Shown here piece by piece: positions 59,997 to 64,000 of a stretch of DNA of 64,000 nucleotides. The stretch's first letter is position 1. Every line of letters starts with the position of its first letter. The position numbers and the translations under genes were made by a program. The notes below the pieces were generated by a model. The model searched no databases. It was not told where the DNA came from and saw nothing but the letters and a program-made list of their open reading frames with translations. Location: contig JAEVEX010000016.1 in assembly GCA_016842085.1 (NCBI GenBank), positions 1 to 64,000 on the forward strand, in the 5' to 3' direction. Source of the stretch: Candidatus Thermoflexus tengchongensis (lineage in GTDB: Bacteria; Chloroflexota; Anaerolineae; Thermoflexales; Thermoflexaceae).

Positions 59997-60035
59997 CCGG
60001 GGGTTGGGGGGCTGAAGATGCCTCCCAACCCCCGG
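59997..60035 (+). terminator. Strong hairpin between the M50 and pbpC genes
   Basis: CCGGGGGTTGGG (59997-60008) and CCCAACCCCCGG (60024-60035) form a perfect 12-bp stem with additional GG/CC pairing inside the loop. It lies 110 nt after the protease stop and 50 nt before the pbpC start. No T-tract follows. Confidence 0.6.
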
Positions 60036-60085
60036 AGACCCTCGGGGCGAATCCAGAGGATCGCCTCTGGAAGCAGGAGCGCTCT

Positions 60086-62551
60086 GTGACCCGAACCCGG
60101 CGGTGGCTGAGAAGGATCCTGCTGATCGGTTTGCTGGGAAGCGGGCTGGGTGTGGGGGCGCTGGCGCTCTGGATCGGGCCGCTCCCCGATCCCGCGGATC
60201 TGGGACAGCGGGCCCCTCGCTCCAGCGTCCGCATCCTGGATCGCCATGGCCAGCTCCTTTATGAGATGGCCCCTCCCCACCAGGGACGCCACGTCTGGCT
60301 CCCGCTGCATCGGATCCCCAGGGTCTGCATCGCTGCCACCCTGGCCACTGAGGATGCCCGTTTCTATGAGCATCCCGGCGTGGATCCAATCGCGATCCTG
60401 CGGGCCTTATGGACCAATCTGAAGGGCGAAGAGGCGATATCCGGGGCCAGCACCATCCCCCAGCAGATCGCCCGATCGCTGCTCCTGAGCCCGGACGAGC
60501 GGACCGCGCGCACCCTCCGCCGGAAGGCACGGGAGGCGATCCTGGCGCTGATCCTGAGCCAGCGCTATGGGAAAGACGAGCTCCTGGAGATCTATCTCAA
60601 CACGGTCTTCTATGGGCACTTCGCCTACGGGCTGGAAGCTGCTGCGATGACTTATTTCGGCAAGCATGCCGCGGAGCTGGATCCGGCGGAGTGCGCCCTC
60701 CTGGCTGGCCTTCCCCAATCGCCGGGCCGCTATGATCCCCTCACGAACCCGCAGGCTGCTGAAGAACGCCGCCAGCAGGTGCTCCGCCTGATGGTTCGAC
60801 ATGGCCTCCTTTCCCCCGAGGAAGCCGAAACCGCCGCCGCTGAACGATTGCGCTTCGCCAGCGCGCCGTTTCCCATTCACGCCCCCCATTTCGTGATGGC
60901 CGTCCGCGAGGCCCTGGTAGCGCAGTTCGGGGAAGAAGCGATGTTTGAAGAAGGCCTGGTGGTGACCACCACCCTGGATCTGGCCTGGAATGAGGCCATC
61001 ACAGAGATCCTGCGTGCCCATCTGGAAGAGATCAACCGCCCCCGACCAGACCACCCGGGCGCTGGCGCACGTAACGGCGCCGTGGTGGTGATCCAGCCTT
61101 ACACCGGAGAGGTCCTGACGTGGGTGGGAAGCCCCGATTACTTCAATGCCGCCATTCAGGGCGCAGTAGATGGGGTCCGCATCCTCCGCCAGCCCGGCTC
61201 CGCGCTCAAGCCCTTCACCTACGCCCTCGCCTTCGATCCCCGCAACGGCCCGCTCCTGACCCCTGCCTCGCTCCTCTGGGATCTTCCTCAGACCTTTATC
61301 ACCGCGGAGGGGGAGAGCTATCAGCCCATCAATTACGATCGGCGCTATCATGGGCCGGTTTCCGCTCGCGTGGCGCTGGCCTCGTCTCTTAACGTGCCCG
61401 CCGTCGCCGTGCTGGAGCAGGTGGGAGTCCCCCGACTCGTGGAACTGCTGGATCAGCTGGGGGTTCAGCTTCCAGGACCCCCTACCCGGTATGGGCTGGC
61501 GCTGACCCTGGGGGGCGGCGAGGTGCGGCTGGTAGATCTCACCGCGGCCTACGCCGCCCTGGCGAACGGTGGTCACCGTATTACCCCTCTCCTGATCCGC
61601 GAGGTCCGGGATCGCCATGGGCGGCTCCGGTATGCGGCGTCGCCGGGGCTCGGTCCCCAGATCCTGGATCCGCGGGTGGTTTTCCTCATCACCGATATCC
61701 TGAAAGATCCCAACGCGCGGGCCATGGGGTTCGGATCCTGGAGCCCGCTGAACCTCTCCCGTCCGGCCGCGGTGAAAACCGGGACCAGCAGTGACTGGCG
61801 GGACAACTGGACCATCGGCTACACCCCGGATTGGGTGGTCGGGGTATGGATCGGGAACGTGGATCAGACGCCCTTGCGGGAGGTTTCCGGGGTAACCGGC
61901 GCCGCACCCATCTGGCATACCGTGATGGAGCTCCTCCATCGGGACCAGCCGGTTCGGGATTTCCCGATCCCGGAGGGTGTGCATCGGGTGAGCGTCTGCG
62001 CGCTATCGGGGAAACGGCCTACCCCCGATTGCCCGCAGACCCGGGAGGAATGGTTCATTGAGGGAACAGAACCGAAAGAACCCGATGACCTTTATCGACG
62101 ACTGCGGATTGATCGGCGGACGGGCAGGCTGGCAGGGCCGGAGACGCCGCCCGGGGAAGTGGAAGAGCGAGTGTTCATCATGTGGCCGCCATCGGCGTGG
62201 AAGTGGGCCCAGGAGAACGGCCTCCCGTTGCCTCCTATGGAGGAACATGGGGCGGCGGATGGATCGGGCATCCTGCGCTGGGTCTCTCCACCGGCGGGGG
62301 CTGTCTATCGACGGATCCCATCCCTTCCTTCAGAGGCCCAGCGGGTTTTAGTGGAGGTCCACTGGATTGGAAGGGGAGTTCCCCGGGTTGTGCGGGTGCA
62401 GATCGATGGTCAGCCGTGGATGGAGTGGACAGAGCCGCCGTATCGGGCCTGGTGGCCCCTCGCGCCCGGATCCCATACCTTCCAGGCCATCGCCCGGCTC
62501 GGGGAAGGCCAGACCGTCGAGGCTCCTCCCTTGCATATTGAGGTTCGATGA
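60086..62551 (+). CDS. pbpC: Bifunctional penicillin-binding protein, PbpC type
   Basis: An 821-residue class A PBP. An N-terminal anchor helix (ILLIGLLGSGLGVGALALWI) is followed by the GT51 glycosyltransferase with ATEDARFYEHPGVD (catalytic E89), GASTIPQQIARSLLL and RKAREAILALILSQRYGKDELLEIYLN. The transpeptidase has S372 in PGSALKPF (SxxK), SSLN (SxN) and KTGTSSDWRDN (KTG). The C-terminal 130 residues (from about 690) form the PBP1C-specific beta domain. It polymerises and cross-links peptidoglycan outside the membrane. GTG 60086 has AGGAG 6 nt upstream. Confidence 0.94.
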   Translation: MTRTRRWLRRILLIGLLGSGLGVGALALWIGPLPDPADLGQRAPRSSVRILDRHGQLLYEMAPPHQGRHVWLPLHRIPRVCIAATLATEDARFYEHPGVDPIAILRALWTNLKGEEAISGASTIPQQIARSLLLSPDERTARTLRRKAREAILALILSQRYGKDELLEIYLNTVFYGHFAYGLEAAAMTYFGKHAAELDPAECALLAGLPQSPGRYDPLTNPQAAEERRQQVLRLMVRHGLLSPEEAETAAAERLRFASAPFPIHAPHFVMAVREALVAQFGEEAMFEEGLVVTTTLDLAWNEAITEILRAHLEEINRPRPDHPGAGARNGAVVVIQPYTGEVLTWVGSPDYFNAAIQGAVDGVRILRQPGSALKPFTYALAFDPRNGPLLTPASLLWDLPQTFITAEGESYQPINYDRRYHGPVSARVALASSLNVPAVAVLEQVGVPRLVELLDQLGVQLPGPPTRYGLALTLGGGEVRLVDLTAAYAALANGGHRITPLLIREVRDRHGRLRYAASPGLGPQILDPRVVFLITDILKDPNARAMGFGSWSPLNLSRPAAVKTGTSSDWRDNWTIGYTPDWVVGVWIGNVDQTPLREVSGVTGAAPIWHTVMELLHRDQPVRDFPIPEGVHRVSVCALSGKRPTPDCPQTREEWFIEGTEPKEPDDLYRRLRIDRRTGRLAGPETPPGEVEERVFIMWPPSAWKWAQENGLPLPPMEEHGAADGSGILRWVSPPAGAVYRRIPSLPSEAQRVLVEVHWIGRGVPRVVRVQIDGQPWMEWTEPPYRAWWPLAPGSHTFQAIARLGEGQTVEAPPLHIEVR

Positions 62552-62617
62552 TCGCCCTGGCGAAGGAGAAGCAGGAAGTCGCAACCCGGACCTCTCCCAC
62601 CGCGTGCGGCGTATGAA

Positions 62618-63811
62618 TCAGGACGGCCAGTCGATGCCCCCATCCAGGGCGACCACCATCGGCTGCCCTTCCTCACGGATCGTCTGCAGGAGCTCGCGGG
62701 CCCCTTCCGTCAGACGATTGCCGGCGACCGCAGGCCAGGTTTCCCCCAGGATCGCCTCCAGGATCCGGGCGCGCCGCACCGCCCGCTCCACATCCCCGCG
62801 ATCGATCCTCCAGGAAGTCTCCATGGCCAGGTGAAGCGTCCGCCCCTCCCACTCGCCACGGAGCACCAGGTCGACGCGCCGGGCCTCCTCGAAGTCCTCC
62901 GGCTGGATCTTCCCTTCATCCAGGGCGGCCCATAGCAGGTCAGCTAGCTCAGAGGAGGTCAGGACCCGGATCTTGCGGAAGTTCGGCCGGCCGAAATAAG
63001 AGGGCGCCAGCTCCACATAACGCCGGCGCAGGTCGTGGTCCTTCAGCACCCCCACATCCTGCTCAATCCGGTCCACCCGCTCCACCAGGATGCGCACGGT
63101 CGCGGCCAGCTCCGCGAAGCGGCGGTCCGCCTCCGCCCGGTATTCCAGGAACTCCCGGCGATGTTCCAGAAATTCCTGACGGTGCTCCTGGAACTCCTGG
63201 CGGAGTTCCAGAAATTCCCGACGGTGCTCCTGGAACTCCCGGCGGAGTTCCAGGAACTCCTGGCGGTGGGCGGCGAAAGATTCGGCCAGGCGGTTGAGGC
63301 TCTCTTCGGTGCGCCGCTGGGCTTCAGCCAGCTCGGCGAAGCGGCGGTCGGCCTCCGCCCGGTATTCCAGAAACTCCTGGCGCAGGGCGACCAGACTCTC
63401 CTCCGCGCGCTGCTGGACCTCGGCCAGTTCCGCGAAGCGACGATCCGTCTCCCCGCGCTGTTCGAGGAGCTCCTGGCGCAGCGCTGCCAGGCTCTCCTCC
63501 GTGCGGCGCTGAGCCTCCGCCAGCTCCGCAAAGCGACGGTCCGCTTCCGCGCGGGCTTCCGCGACCTCCTTCCGCAATTTCGTCAAAGCCGCCGCATGCC
63601 GTCGCTGGTCCTGAGCCAGCTTCCGCACCGTCTCCGCCAGCGCCGCCAGGGTCTTCTCCATCCGCCCCAGCCGGACGGACAGCCGTCGATGCGCTCGGGG
63701 AAGCTGCTCCAGCTCCTCCAGGAGGATCCGCCGGCGCAGCTCCTCCCGCCAGTTGGGATAACGATCCAGGATCCGCAGGAGATCCTCAAAATCCTTTACG
63801 GTGAAAGCCAT
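62618..63811 (-). CDS. Coiled-coil protein with C-terminal PD-(D/E)XK-like domain
   Basis: A 397-residue protein. Residues about 35-265 are a long coiled coil with repeated blocks EADRRFAELAEAQRRTEESL and a central run of 7-residue and 11-residue units (LRREFQEHRREFLELRQEFQEH). The C-terminal 130 residues (GRPNFRKIRVLTSSELADLLWAA, RRVDLVLRGEWEGRTLHLAMETSWRI, GDVERAVRRARIL) look like a nuclease-like fold of DUF3782-type proteins found in Chloroflexota and cyanobacteria; D and E-x-S positions could be catalytic. No signal peptide. Function unknown. Confidence 0.8.
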   Translation of the reverse strand: MAFTVKDFEDLLRILDRYPNWREELRRRILLEELEQLPRAHRRLSVRLGRMEKTLAALAETVRKLAQDQRRHAAALTKLRKEVAEARAEADRRFAELAEAQRRTEESLAALRQELLEQRGETDRRFAELAEVQQRAEESLVALRQEFLEYRAEADRRFAELAEAQRRTEESLNRLAESFAAHRQEFLELRREFQEHRREFLELRQEFQEHRQEFLEHRREFLEYRAEADRRFAELAATVRILVERVDRIEQDVGVLKDHDLRRRYVELAPSYFGRPNFRKIRVLTSSELADLLWAALDEGKIQPEDFEEARRVDLVLRGEWEGRTLHLAMETSWRIDRGDVERAVRRARILEAILGETWPAVAGNRLTEGARELLQTIREEGQPMVVALDGGIDWPS

Positions 63812-63848
63812 CCGGTCTCCTTTCCCTGGAAGGAAATCCCGAACACCA

Positions 63849-64000
63849 TCAGACAGGCGGCTCGCCGGCGCGGGACTCGAAGCGCTGCAGGGCCTGCTGC
63901 AGGAGATGCTCCCGCAAACTGAGCGTCAGCTCTCCACGGGTCCGCTCCAGTGTCCCCCGCACCACATCCGTTGCCCGGCGCAGGTTGCCCGTCAGAACGT
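63849..64000 (-). CDS. C-terminal fragment of an unidentified protein
   Basis: A frame entering from the right edge (first full codon at 63998) ends at 63849 after 49 residues, VLTGNLRRATDVVRGTLERT to QQALQRFESRAGEPPV. It is helical and charged, and lies 37 nt upstream of the coiled-coil gene on the same strand. Too short to assign. Confidence 0.5.
   Translation of the reverse strand, partial: VLTGNLRRATDVVRGTLERTRGELTLSLREHLLQQALQRFESRAGEPPV

Overview
The window reads as chromosome from a high-GC, probably thermophilic member of the Chloroflexota (Anaerolineae/Thermoflexus-like). This is inferred from family content, not from a marker gene. Supporting signs are a BTAD/SARP-type giant regulator, a tandem pair of Uma2-family nucleases, a huge secreted subtilase ending in a YLPLV-type C-terminal tail, a mevalonate kinase, a MalF/MalG sugar importer, HtrA lipoproteins and GT-C polytopic membrane enzymes. 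No rRNA, tRNA, CRISPR array, prophage or intact IS element was recognised.

Layout. 0-11 kb: a truncated gene end, a fumarylacetoacetate-hydrolase family enzyme, the BTAD-AAA-TPR regulator, two Uma2 genes sharing a 376-bp near-identical core, and a 1436-aa secreted subtilase with a recognisable promoter. 11-20.6 kb: a small membrane protein, then minus-strand genes rsmB, mevalonate kinase and an FkbM methyltransferase; a 3 x 140-bp tandem palindromic repeat; a methyltransferase; psuG; a decayed PIN-toxin module; a duplicated psuG stump; xseA; and a SIS-domain sugar isomerase. 20.8-27.4 kb: a UbiA prenyltransferase, HAD, rimI, tsaB, tsaE, a membrane cytochrome c, a ParB-like protein, a metallophosphoesterase and MazG, all on the minus strand. 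27.5-31.5 kb: a plus-strand protein-quality-control cluster (DnaJ/CbpA, two HtrA proteases, an HspR-like MerR regulator). 31.7-38.9 kb: YjbQ, two GT-C membrane proteins with shared C-terminal modules, an LLM oxidoreductase, a GNAT and a membrane protein.

39-46.7 kb is a coherent carbohydrate locus: a ROK repressor, a sugar ABC importer (binding protein, two permeases), a GH66 dextranase-like enzyme without signal peptide and a short GH15 glucoamylase-like enzyme without signal peptide. It suggests import of alpha-glucan (isomalto-type) oligosaccharides and cytosolic cleavage. A palindrome overlaps the -10 of the ROK gene, and a related motif lies upstream of the importer operon.

46.8-48.5 kb holds the clearest regulatory system: aspartate kinase preceded by a complete attenuator. 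It has a promoter TTGACA-N16-TAGAAT, a leader peptide packed with Thr and Met codons, a 10-bp antiterminator pairing, and a 13-bp terminator with a GCAA tetraloop and a U6 tract just before the kinase gene. 48.6-50.2 kb: an AidB-like acyl-CoA dehydrogenase.

50.2-54.2 kb is the most unusual protein system: a DCC/thioredoxin-like domain fused to a twin-arginine/membrane segment and a tail with 10 Cys in 58 residues, followed on the same strand by an FtsX-type permease and its ATPase. A radical-SAM-like gene remnant lies just upstream. 54.7-64 kb: a CoxE-like VWA protein, a stand-alone Lrp ligand-binding domain, a duplicated-domain lipoprotein, YvcK with membrane helices, an M50 site-2 protease, a PbpC-type penicillin-binding protein, a coiled-coil/nuclease-like protein, and a gene cut by the window end.
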